Below, in pieces: positions 1-4,910 of a stretch of DNA of 5,745 bases (position 1 is the stretch's first letter; the number at the start of each line of letters is the position of its first letter). Origin of the DNA: DAOTVD01 sp034437075 (GTDB lineage: Bacteria; Chloroflexota; Anaerolineae; Aggregatilineales; J027); contig DAOTVD010000178.1 in the NCBI GenBank assembly GCA_034437075.1, positions 1 through 5,745 on the forward strand, in the 5' to 3' direction. The notes under the pieces are model-generated. The model ran no database searches. It saw only the letters and a list, made by a program, of their open reading frames with translations, and was not told the DNA's origin. Both the position numbers and the translations under genes were made by a program.

Positions 1-1
1 C

Positions 2-817
2 ATGTTTTTAATCCGACGCATTATCATGATTATTCTGGGCGGGGGCTTGCTCGCCGCGCTGGGGCTCGCCGCACTGCCCCAACCCGCCAGCGCCCAGGCC
101 ACGGTGGAAGACGCCGTCTTTCGTACCGTATCCCGCGAGTTGGGCATTTCCCCGGCGCCCACGCGCGCGCAACTCGAACTCGGCTCCGACGATTTACCCT
201 TCCCGATGAGCTACGAAACCTCAGGGCTAGACCTCAACCCCAGTAACGGCGTGCCCACCTGCGACGCGCGCGTGCTAGGCACGGATGAATTTATCCAAGG
301 TTGGGTTGGCTATCAGGTGAGCGTGCGCGTGCTCTCTAACGGGCCAGATCGCTCGTACACCTTCCGCACCAACGGCAACGGCACGCAGATTATCCGCTGC
401 GCGGGCGGGCAAGAAGTCGGCATGGACTTTGGCGGCTCGGCGGGCGTGGGCGCCGCGCTCTCAGGCTGGGACCTCACCGACCGGGCGATGCAGCACCTCA
501 GCGGCTTTCTGGACCTCAGCCCCGCCATTACCCGCGCGGATGTTGACCGCAGCGCCGAAGACCCGGATTTTGAATATCCTTACCGGGCGCGCTATCGCTG
601 GGATAGCTGGCTATACACCAACAGCCAACTCAATTGCCCGGCTCGCAACGGCACTTGGACCAACGGCGACACCGCCGCCTATCGGATTATCCTGACGGTG
701 AATGGGCGTTCGTATCAGTATCGCTCCACGTTGGACGGTAGTACGTTAATCTTATGCTTGGGGGGCCGCGCCGACCCCAGCAGTCTGGGCATCACCGCCG
801 CCGCCGCCACCGAGTAG
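2..817 (+). CDS. Secreted protein with two copies of a two-cysteine domain (hypothetical)
   Basis: A 271-residue exported protein of unknown function. Residues 1-31 form a Sec signal peptide: positive start MFLIRR, a hydrophobic core rich in I, L, G and A, then PASA before the likely cleavage site; there is no lipobox cysteine. The mature part holds two tandem copies of one domain, at about residues 34-135 and 157-253, joined by a Gly/Ala-rich linker. Each copy begins with an amphipathic stretch and ends with a Cys, an aromatic-rich strand region, NG, Y-x-F/Y-R and a closing I-x-C or ILC (Cys87/Cys133 and Cys212/Cys252). The cysteine pairs probably form disulfides outside the membrane. The second copy matches the N-terminal domain of the minus-strand gene ending near 2401. 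The ATG at position 2 is chosen because it supplies the positive n-region; the next in-frame ATG at 26 would lose it. The upstream region lies outside the window, so RBS and operon are unknown. The stop is 4 bp from the convergent methyltransferase stop. Confidence 0.85.
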   Translation: MFLIRRIIMIILGGGLLAALGLAALPQPASAQATVEDAVFRTVSRELGISPAPTRAQLELGSDDLPFPMSYETSGLDLNPSNGVPTCDARVLGTDEFIQGWVGYQVSVRVLSNGPDRSYTFRTNGNGTQIIRCAGGQEVGMDFGGSAGVGAALSGWDLTDRAMQHLSGFLDLSPAITRADVDRSAEDPDFEYPYRARYRWDSWLYTNSQLNCPARNGTWTNGDTAAYRIILTVNGRSYQYRSTLDGSTLILCLGGRADPSSLGITAAAATE

Positions 818-821
818 CGCA

Positions 822-1733
822 TCACAGGCTAGGGTGAGCCTCCGCGATAAGACTCGCTGCGAAGGGGCTCACCCATCCGCCCGTTGCGCGATACATCCCC
901 ATCGATAGCGCCCAGGCGGTTTGGCGCAAGGGATGCACTCCGCCCCCCGCGTTGATAGGCTGCGCGATGCCGATGCGCCGCACCCGATAGCCATGTTTTT
1001 CGAGCATCGCGCGCAGGGTTTTCTGCGTATAAAACACCACATGTTCGCGGCTGTCCCAAATATCAAAACGTTGGCTGCGCAACAGCCCCACCAACACGGC
1101 TTGTTTAACGCGATTCCAGTCGCCATGCGGCACTTTGATATAGAGCAGCCCATCCGGCTTCAGCACCGCGCGCACCTGCTCTAGCAAAGGGCCGGGGTCG
1201 CCAACATGCTCCAATACATCGGTCATCGCGACGACATCAAAATGCCGGGGCGGCAAATCGACCTCCTCTAGCAGCCCCGCGCGCACATCCAGCCCAAAAT
1301 ACTCCTGCGCGAAGCGCGCGAATAGGGGCGATGGCTCCACGCCGACCATATCCCAGCGGTCGGTGCCCAGGCGCATCAGAAAACCACAATGCGCGCCCAC
1401 ATCCAAAAAAGCGCCCGAGGGCTTCACGCGCGCGATTTCCGCCAGATGGGCCTGGTAGTGTGGGTCACGGTCGTGGGGTCGCTCGCCCCGAAACACCGCG
1501 CCATATTTATCCAGAAACCGCGCTTCGGCATCTGCCGCATCGTCGTCGTACCAGTAATTCTTATGCGACTCTTTCAGCCGGGGATTGGTATAAATGAGGC
1601 CGCAGTGCTGGCACTTCACCACCCCCAAAGACCACTCAGTCACCAGCGTGCGATAGTCTGCCGCCCCGCACAGCGGGCAAGGGACGGTTTCCTTGGCCTC
1701 TGCGGGAAATGTATCTTGCCAATGTAGCGTCAT
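822..1733 (-). CDS. Class I SAM-dependent methyltransferase with N-terminal zinc ribbon
   Basis: A 303-residue, probably cytoplasmic methyltransferase that should transfer a methyl group from S-adenosylmethionine; the acceptor cannot be told from sequence. Residues 19-44 carry two Cys-x-x-Cys pairs (CPLCG at 19, CQHCG at 41), a zinc-ribbon pattern common ahead of this fold. The Rossmann core follows: motif I at about 109-117 (FLDVGAHCG, a variant of the glycine-rich loop), the acidic ribose-binding end of strand 2 in VGVEPS (Glu133), DVVAMTDVLEH at about 166-176, and LKPDGLLYIKVP at about 191-202. This order is typical of Methyltransf_11/23-type enzymes, many of which modify sugars, lipids or small metabolites, so a cell-envelope or O-antigen role is possible but only inferred. 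The C-terminal 100 residues are probably substrate-specific. No good Shine-Dalgarno precedes the ATG. The gene appears monocistronic, with a candidate promoter at 1769-1797 and a convergent neighbour downstream. Confidence 0.9.
   Translation of the reverse strand: MTLHWQDTFPAEAKETVPCPLCGAADYRTLVTEWSLGVVKCQHCGLIYTNPRLKESHKNYWYDDDAADAEARFLDKYGAVFRGERPHDRDPHYQAHLAEIARVKPSGAFLDVGAHCGFLMRLGTDRWDMVGVEPSPLFARFAQEYFGLDVRAGLLEEVDLPPRHFDVVAMTDVLEHVGDPGPLLEQVRAVLKPDGLLYIKVPHGDWNRVKQAVLVGLLRSQRFDIWDSREHVVFYTQKTLRAMLEKHGYRVRRIGIAQPINAGGGVHPLRQTAWALSMGMYRATGGWVSPFAASLIAEAHPSL
832..874. terminator. Inverted repeat at the convergent gene ends, possible bidirectional terminator
   Basis: Perfect 9-bp arms GGGTGAGCC (832-840) and GGCTCACCC (866-874), extendable by two pairs including one G-T, enclose a loop of about 21-25 nt. 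The repeat lies inside the last codons of the methyltransferase and just past the stop of the secreted protein gene, where a shared terminator would be useful. There is no T-run on either side and the loop is long, so an intrinsic terminator is doubtful; chance is possible. Confidence 0.22.
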
Positions 1734-1768
1734 AGGATGATTGCTCGGTATGTATCGGGTTGAGGTCT

Positions 1769-1797
1769 GTTGTACCGCAACACCCCCGGATTAACAA
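1769..1797 (-). promoter_or_regulatory. Candidate sigma70-type promoter for the methyltransferase gene
   Basis: On the minus strand TTGTTA (1797-1792, 4 of 6 to the -35 consensus) is followed after exactly 17 bp by TACAAC (1774-1769, 4 of 6 to the -10 consensus). Transcription would start near 1762 and give a leader of about 30 nt before the ATG at 1733. This leader contains no clear Shine-Dalgarno. It is a consensus match only and would not stand without its position. Confidence 0.35.
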
Positions 1798-1890
1798 CCC
1801 GCATACGAGCCGAACCAACAAAAAAACCAGACGTATCTATTCAGCGATCCATGCAGCCTTTGCTTTGAGCGCGAATCGGAAGCCAATTTT

Positions 1891-1943
1891 TTACCCCCCT
1901 CTCGCTCCCCCCCCAAATTCGGGGAGGGGCTAGGGAGGGGTAA
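1891..1943. repeat. C-rich/G-rich imperfect palindrome, likely dispersed repeat
   Basis: The left arm 1891-1914 starts TTACCCC and is almost pure pyrimidine. The right arm 1921-1943 is its imperfect reverse complement and ends GGGGTAA. Between them is the 6-nt loop AAATTC. About 18 of 23 positions pair and two more are G-T. T-runs lie outside both ends (1887-1892 and 1947-1951). From memory, palindromes of the CCCTCCCTAGCCCCTCCCC type occur in many copies between genes in Chloroflexota and some cyanobacteria, so this is probably one copy of such a family. On the plus strand the right arm followed by TAACTGTTTTT could act as a terminator, but no plus-strand gene ends here. Confidence 0.6.
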
Positions 1944-1956
1944 CTGTTTTTCTGGA

Positions 1957-1981
1957 AAAGGCTTAGCCGAATGCCATCGGC
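1957..1981 (-). terminator. Weak terminator-like hairpin after the GerMN gene
   Basis: On the minus strand, 13 bp past the TAG at 1996-1994, GCCGA (1981-1977) and TCGGC (1970-1966) form a 5-bp stem around the loop TGGCAT, followed by TAAGCCTTTT. The place is right for ending the broken GerMN gene, but the stem is short and the T-run brief and displaced, so efficiency would be low. The palindrome at 1891-1943 lies next in line. Confidence 0.3.
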
Positions 1982-1993
1982 ATAATTTTAGCC

Positions 1994-2400
1994 CTACCCC
2001 CCCGCCGAGAGCACATCATCCAGCGGTTGGCCGTCAATCGTGATGCTCACGGCGTCTACCGTGGCGAATTGCAGCGCAGTATAGCGTATCTGGGCGGAGA
2101 CGCGCGGCGCACGCCCCACCGATTTGCAGATTTCCGGTGAGCGCAATTTGCGCCGTGCCGTTTTCAATATCCACACCTTGCAAGGCCAAGTCCGAACGAT
2201 ACAGCGCGTTATACAACCCGGATTGGCCGTAGGTGCGCTCGTTGATCGCCAGCAATTGCTCTAGCGCGGTGCTCAGCGGCGCGAAGTTCACGCTCATGGG
2301 GACGGCGCTAACGTTGCAACCCACGGGGACGCCATTCGTCCCGCCATCCCCCGCCGCGATGCCGCGATGAGGTAAATATCCGCGTTGGTGAACTCTGCCC
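1994..2400 (-). pseudogene. Frameshifted GerMN-like C-terminal domain of the upstream secreted gene
   Basis: This stretch is the displaced 3' part of the minus-strand gene that starts at 3417. Three pieces in different frames join into a GerMN-like domain. 2398-2363 reads AEFTNADIYLIA. About 2348-2109 reads from DGGTNGVPVGCN through LEQLLAIN, SGLYNALYR and ENGTAQIALTGNLQIGG to a Cys. 2107-1997 reads PRVSAQIRYTALQFATVDAV and then ITIDGQPLDDVLSAGG before TAG at 1996-1994. The order (strand with YLIA, Gly-Cys, LEQLL helix, alternating hydrophobic 'ng.A.i.L.G' strand, RYTALQF.TVD, DGQPL) is that of GerMN domains known from germination and lipoproteins, where they probably mediate extracytoplasmic protein contact. 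Frame changes lie near 2401 (one base missing), in 2363-2348 next to a run of five C (plus strand), and near 2108 (two or five bases missing). An apparent open frame at 2459-2034 exists, but its first third is out-of-frame translation. Either true decay or sequencing error. Confidence 0.75.
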
Positions 2401-3417
2401 CTACGGGCGCTGGGTCGGAGCCGGGCCAGTGGGCACGAAAGCGGGCGAGAGCGCCTCATAATTGCGATTGTCGGCCACTTCTACCAGTACAACATAAGGC
2501 TGATCCACCTGGGCGGTTTCGGGCACGACGATTTCGGTCGTCAGAGCGCCTTCGGCGTTGGTCGTCTCGCGCAGAGAATACACGAAGTTGTTCGAGACCT
2601 GCGGGCGCATCCCGATAATCAGATCGCTATTGGGCGGATACCCCGTGGCGGTCAGGCTCAGGACGCCGCCGACGGGCGCGCTACGGTCGGAAAGCGTCAC
2701 GACCGGGTTGCCACTCGGCGCGGGCGCGGCTTGTTCGGCCACAATGCGAATCGGATGCGAAGTCACGCGGATGCTGTTATCGTCCGTTTCGATGACGATG
2801 ACGGCCTCGTCCATGGGCGAAAAACCGTCGGGAATGGTCACCTGTGGCGTCACGACGCCTTCATTATTCGTGCGCGTGGTGCGCAGCACATCAAATTCCG
2901 ATTCGGGACGGCCTAGGCCCACGACCACCACGCGATTCGGCGGAAAGCCATTGGCGATGACCTGCACAACCGTGCCCGGTTCGGTCACCAGCGGCGAAAC
3001 GGCCACAACTGGCCCATCCATGATGAGGCGTTGCGGATCGTCCGGCGCGTCTTCGGCGGATTGGTCTTCCACCGAGCACAGAATCACGGTGTTTTGGTCA
3101 GTGGATACGCGATAATCGTAGCGCTGGCCTTCGTAAGTCAGCGTAAAGCGATAGCCGGGGGTGATGACTTGCGCATAGGTTTGGTCAGGTTGTGGGCAAC
3201 CCAGCGCGGCGGTGTTGAATTGGCGCTCTTCGAACGTCCAACGCGCCAGGTCATCCAGGGTCACTTGCTGGCCCACCTGGGTGCTCAGGTCGCTCAGGGC
3301 AGCGTTAATTTGCTCGGTCGCTTCGTCTGGCTGTTGTGCAATGACGCTGGGCACGGCCATCAGCAACCCGAACACGAGCCCGATGATCATCAGGAATAAA
3401 CGAAAGGCATTTCGCAT
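2401..3417 (-). CDS. Secreted Ig-like repeat protein, N-terminal part of a broken GerMN-domain gene
   Basis: The readable part is 338 residues; the intact gene would be near 470. Residues 1-27 are a Sec signal peptide (MRNAFR, hydrophobic core, VIA before QQ), with no lipobox. Residues about 33-116 form the two-cysteine domain with LGCPQP (Cys74), GYRFTLTYEG, YDYR and VILC (Cys114), the same domain as in the gene at 2-817. Residues about 138-225 and 238-327 are two Ig-like beta-sandwich repeats marked by PGTVVQVIANGFPPN and GGVLSLTATGYPPN, each followed by a TTRTNNEG/TTNAEG turn and an 'I.D/V.E' strand. The frame hits TAG at 2403-2401 straight after APTQRP, yet homologous coding continues one frame over, so the stop is probably a frameshift and not the natural end. 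The ATG at 3417 is preferred to the one at 3519 because it starts the signal peptide and has AAAGGA six bases upstream. Likely an extracytoplasmic binding or scaffold protein; ligand unknown. Confidence 0.8.
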   Translation of the reverse strand: MRNAFRLFLMIIGLVFGLLMAVPSVIAQQPDEATEQINAALSDLSTQVGQQVTLDDLARWTFEERQFNTAALGCPQPDQTYAQVITPGYRFTLTYEGQRYDYRVSTDQNTVILCSVEDQSAEDAPDDPQRLIMDGPVVAVSPLVTEPGTVVQVIANGFPPNRVVVVGLGRPESEFDVLRTTRTNNEGVVTPQVTIPDGFSPMDEAVIVIETDDNSIRVTSHPIRIVAEQAAPAPSGNPVVTLSDRSAPVGGVLSLTATGYPPNSDLIIGMRPQVSNNFVYSLRETTNAEGALTTEIVVPETAQVDQPYVVLVEVADNRNYEALSPAFVPTGPAPTQRP

Positions 3418-3423
3418 AATGCA

Positions 3424-3429
3424 TCCTTT
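3424..3429 (-). promoter_or_regulatory. Ribosome binding site fixing the start at 3417
   Basis: AAAGGA on the minus strand lies 6 nt before the ATG at 3417-3415. It decides between this start and the longer frame beginning at 3519, whose extra 34 residues would bury the signal peptide. Confidence 0.65.
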
Positions 3430-3538
3430 AGGCTTGTATACAGTCCCCGTCACCCTAAGCCAGATGTCCGAGCATGACAAACCCCACCTGGCCGACATGG
3501 CAGTATCCACAAGAACCACTCAGGCGAAAATAGTCCTT

Positions 3539-3566
3539 CTGACCCATACGGATTCTGCCCTATCAT
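3539..3566 (+). promoter_or_regulatory. Candidate promoter for the site-2 protease gene
   Basis: CTGACC (3539-3544, 4 of 6 to -35) and TATCAT (3561-3566, 5 of 6 to -10) are separated by 16 bp. The start of transcription would be near 3573, giving a leader of about 60 nt before the ATG at 3635. It sits in the 217-bp divergent region that must also serve the minus-strand gene at 3417. Nothing else is recognisable there, and no operator-like repeat was seen. Confidence 0.3.
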
Positions 3567-3615
3567 CCGCTCCCACGCGCGCCAGAATCCGTTAGGCTAG
3601 GGCTAATCAACAATC

Positions 3616-3621
3616 AAGGAG
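3616..3621 (+). promoter_or_regulatory. Ribosome binding site of the site-2 protease gene, long spacing
   Basis: AAGGAG ends 13 nt before the ATG at 3635, longer than the usual 5-9 nt. No nearer in-frame ATG, GTG or TTG is apparent between it and 3635, so the start stands, but translation may be modest. Confidence 0.5.
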
Positions 3622-3634
3622 AATACAAGTTAAC

Positions 3635-4759
3635 ATGAGCAGTTCGTTGAAATTATTCAGCATTTTGGGCATCGACATCCGCATGCACATCACCTTCCCG
3701 CTGATTCTGGTGTGGGCGGCGATTCAGTTTGGGCTTATCGCGGCAGCCGGCCCGGCGGGTGCCCTGTTCGGCGTGATTGTCGTCCTAGGGCTGTTCGTCA
3801 TCGTGACCTTGCACGAACTAGGGCACAGCGTGGCCGCGCGGCGCTTCGGCGTCGGCGTGCGCGAGATCACGCTCTTGCCGATTGGCGGCGTGGCCCAACT
3901 GGAAGAAATCCCCGAGCGCCCGCGCGAAGAATTCATCGTGGCCATTGCCGGCCCGGCGGTGAATGCGGTTATTGCGATTCTCTTTTTGCCCGTGTTCGCG
4001 CTGGGCCTTTTAGACCTCATGGACCCGGTGGTGTTGCTGCAAGACCTAGAAGCCGTGACCGTCTCTGGCGTGTTCACGTATTTGTTTATCTATAACATCT
4101 TCTTGGGGCTATTCAACCTGCTGCCGGCCTTCCCCATGGACGGCGGGCGCGTCTTGCGCGCGCTGTTGGCTACGCAGTTACGCTACACCCAGGCGACCTC
4201 CATCGCCGCGACGGTGGGCCGCGTGACGGCCTTATTTCTGGGTCTGTGGGGCTTCGTCGGGGGTGGCCTGTTCCTGATCTTCATCGCCTTCTTCGTCTAT
4301 ATCGGCGCGGGGCACGAGGAACGCCTGGCCCAATTGCGCGCGATGTTGCGCGGCGTACAGGTCGATCAGGTCTATTCGCGCAATGTGCGCCATCTCTCGC
4401 CGGATAACACCCTGCGCGAAGCCGTAGAAGCCACGCTCAGCGGCTTCCAGGCGACTTTTCCGGTCATCGACAATGGCGAATTCCTGGGCCTGGTGAATTA
4501 TTCCACGCTGTTGCAAGGCCTGGATACCCACAGCCGCGAAACGCCCCTGCGCGAGATCATGCTGACCGACCCGCCCCAGGTGGCCCCCGGCGATGATCTC
4601 TACGACGTACAACGCCAATTGGACAATGCCGCCAATCAACTGGACGCGGTGCCGGTTTTGCGCGGCGCGACCTTCGTGGGCATGCTGACCCTGCGCGACA
4701 TCAGCGAAGCCTTCCGCCTGCGCAATGTTGACCCGACCCTGCTCGCCCAGTCCGTTTAG
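3635..4759 (+). CDS. M50 family site-2 intramembrane zinc metalloprotease with two CBS domains
   Basis: A 374-residue integral membrane protease that should cut substrate proteins within the membrane (regulated intramembrane proteolysis). The zinc motif HELGH is at 60-64 inside a hydrophobic helix (LGLFVIVTLHELGHSVAARR). The second conserved site is NLLPAFPMDGG at 161-171, whose Asp169 is the third zinc ligand by family analogy. AGPAVNAV at about 105-112 matches the conserved AGP segment. Hydrophobic segments lie at about 18-38, 43-64, 101-126, 143-166, 190-206 and 209-224, the usual SpoIVFB-like arrangement. Residues about 241-300 and 305-365 form two CBS domains (VRHLSPDNTLREAVEATLSG, FPVIDNGEFLGLVNYS; DPPQVAPGDDLYDVQRQL, VPVLRGATFVGMLTLRDI), which often bind adenine nucleotides and could sense energy state. 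All key residues are present and length is normal. The substrate is unknown; the divergent secreted gene is not an obvious one. Start supported by AAGGAG upstream and by the conserved N-terminal helix. Confidence 0.95.
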   Translation: MSSSLKLFSILGIDIRMHITFPLILVWAAIQFGLIAAAGPAGALFGVIVVLGLFVIVTLHELGHSVAARRFGVGVREITLLPIGGVAQLEEIPERPREEFIVAIAGPAVNAVIAILFLPVFALGLLDLMDPVVLLQDLEAVTVSGVFTYLFIYNIFLGLFNLLPAFPMDGGRVLRALLATQLRYTQATSIAATVGRVTALFLGLWGFVGGGLFLIFIAFFVYIGAGHEERLAQLRAMLRGVQVDQVYSRNVRHLSPDNTLREAVEATLSGFQATFPVIDNGEFLGLVNYSTLLQGLDTHSRETPLREIMLTDPPQVAPGDDLYDVQRQLDNAANQLDAVPVLRGATFVGMLTLRDISEAFRLRNVDPTLLAQSV

Positions 4760-4792
4760 CGAGTGCCGCCTATCCCTCTCGTATGAAATTAA

Positions 4793-4843
4793 CAAGGGGC
4801 TTTAGCCCCTATCAGAAGCACCACAAGGGGCTTCAGCCCTGTG
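4793..4843. repeat. Pair of short GGGGCTTYAGCCC hairpin repeats
   Basis: Two near-identical units start 31 bp apart. 4793-4810 is CAAGGGGCTTTAGCCCCT, a perfect 6-bp stem AGGGGC/GCCCCT around TTTA. 4824-4840 is CAAGGGGCTTCAGCCCT, a stem GGGGC/GCCCT around TTCA with one G-T pair, and flanking CACA/TGTG can pair further with a bulge. They fill the gap between the protease stop and the baeRF gene start. No T-run follows, so they are not classic intrinsic terminators, although they may still limit read-through or protect the 3' end. From memory, AGGGGCTTNAGCCCCT-type units are dispersed in high copy in some Chloroflexota and cyanobacteria. Confidence 0.6.
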
Positions 4844-4894
4844 TGATAAATGAAATCGCGATGGGGGTAAACCACAACCCAAACATAAACCCAC

Positions 4895-4901
4895 GAGGAG
4901 G
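4895..4901 (+). promoter_or_regulatory. Strong ribosome binding site of the baeRF-type gene
   Basis: GAGGAGG lies 9 nt before the ATG at 4911 and is nearly the full anti-16S complement, the best in the window. It favours 4911 over the in-frame ATG at 4926 and suggests high translation. Confidence 0.75.
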
Positions 4902-4910
4902 AACAAACAT

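Noticed and set aside
795..810. GCC triplet repeat near the end of the first gene
   Set aside because: It simply encodes an Ala run in a disordered C-terminus in high-GC DNA; too short to call a functional repeat.
2034..2459. Separate 141-codon minus-strand gene starting at 2459
   Set aside because: Its first 35 or so residues are out-of-frame translation of the preceding gene, and its end past 2108 leaves the GerMN frame; it is a fragment of the broken gene.
2558..3115. 185-codon plus-strand open frame opposite the Ig-like protein
   Set aside because: Ser/Thr/Arg-rich shadow translation of the minus-strand Ig-like repeats, with no RBS or motif.
3418..3519. N-terminal extension of the minus-strand secreted protein to an ATG at 3519
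   Set aside because: It would place 34 unlikely residues before a clear signal peptide; the ATG at 3417 has AAAGGA at proper spacing.
4232..4795. 187-codon open frame on the minus strand across the protease gene
   Set aside because: It is antisense to conserved CBS and membrane segments, its translation has no recognisable motif, and it arises from GC-rich codon bias.
4793..4843. Possible start of a CRISPR array
   Set aside because: Only two short self-complementary units with a 14-bp gap, far below repeat and spacer lengths, and no cas genes.
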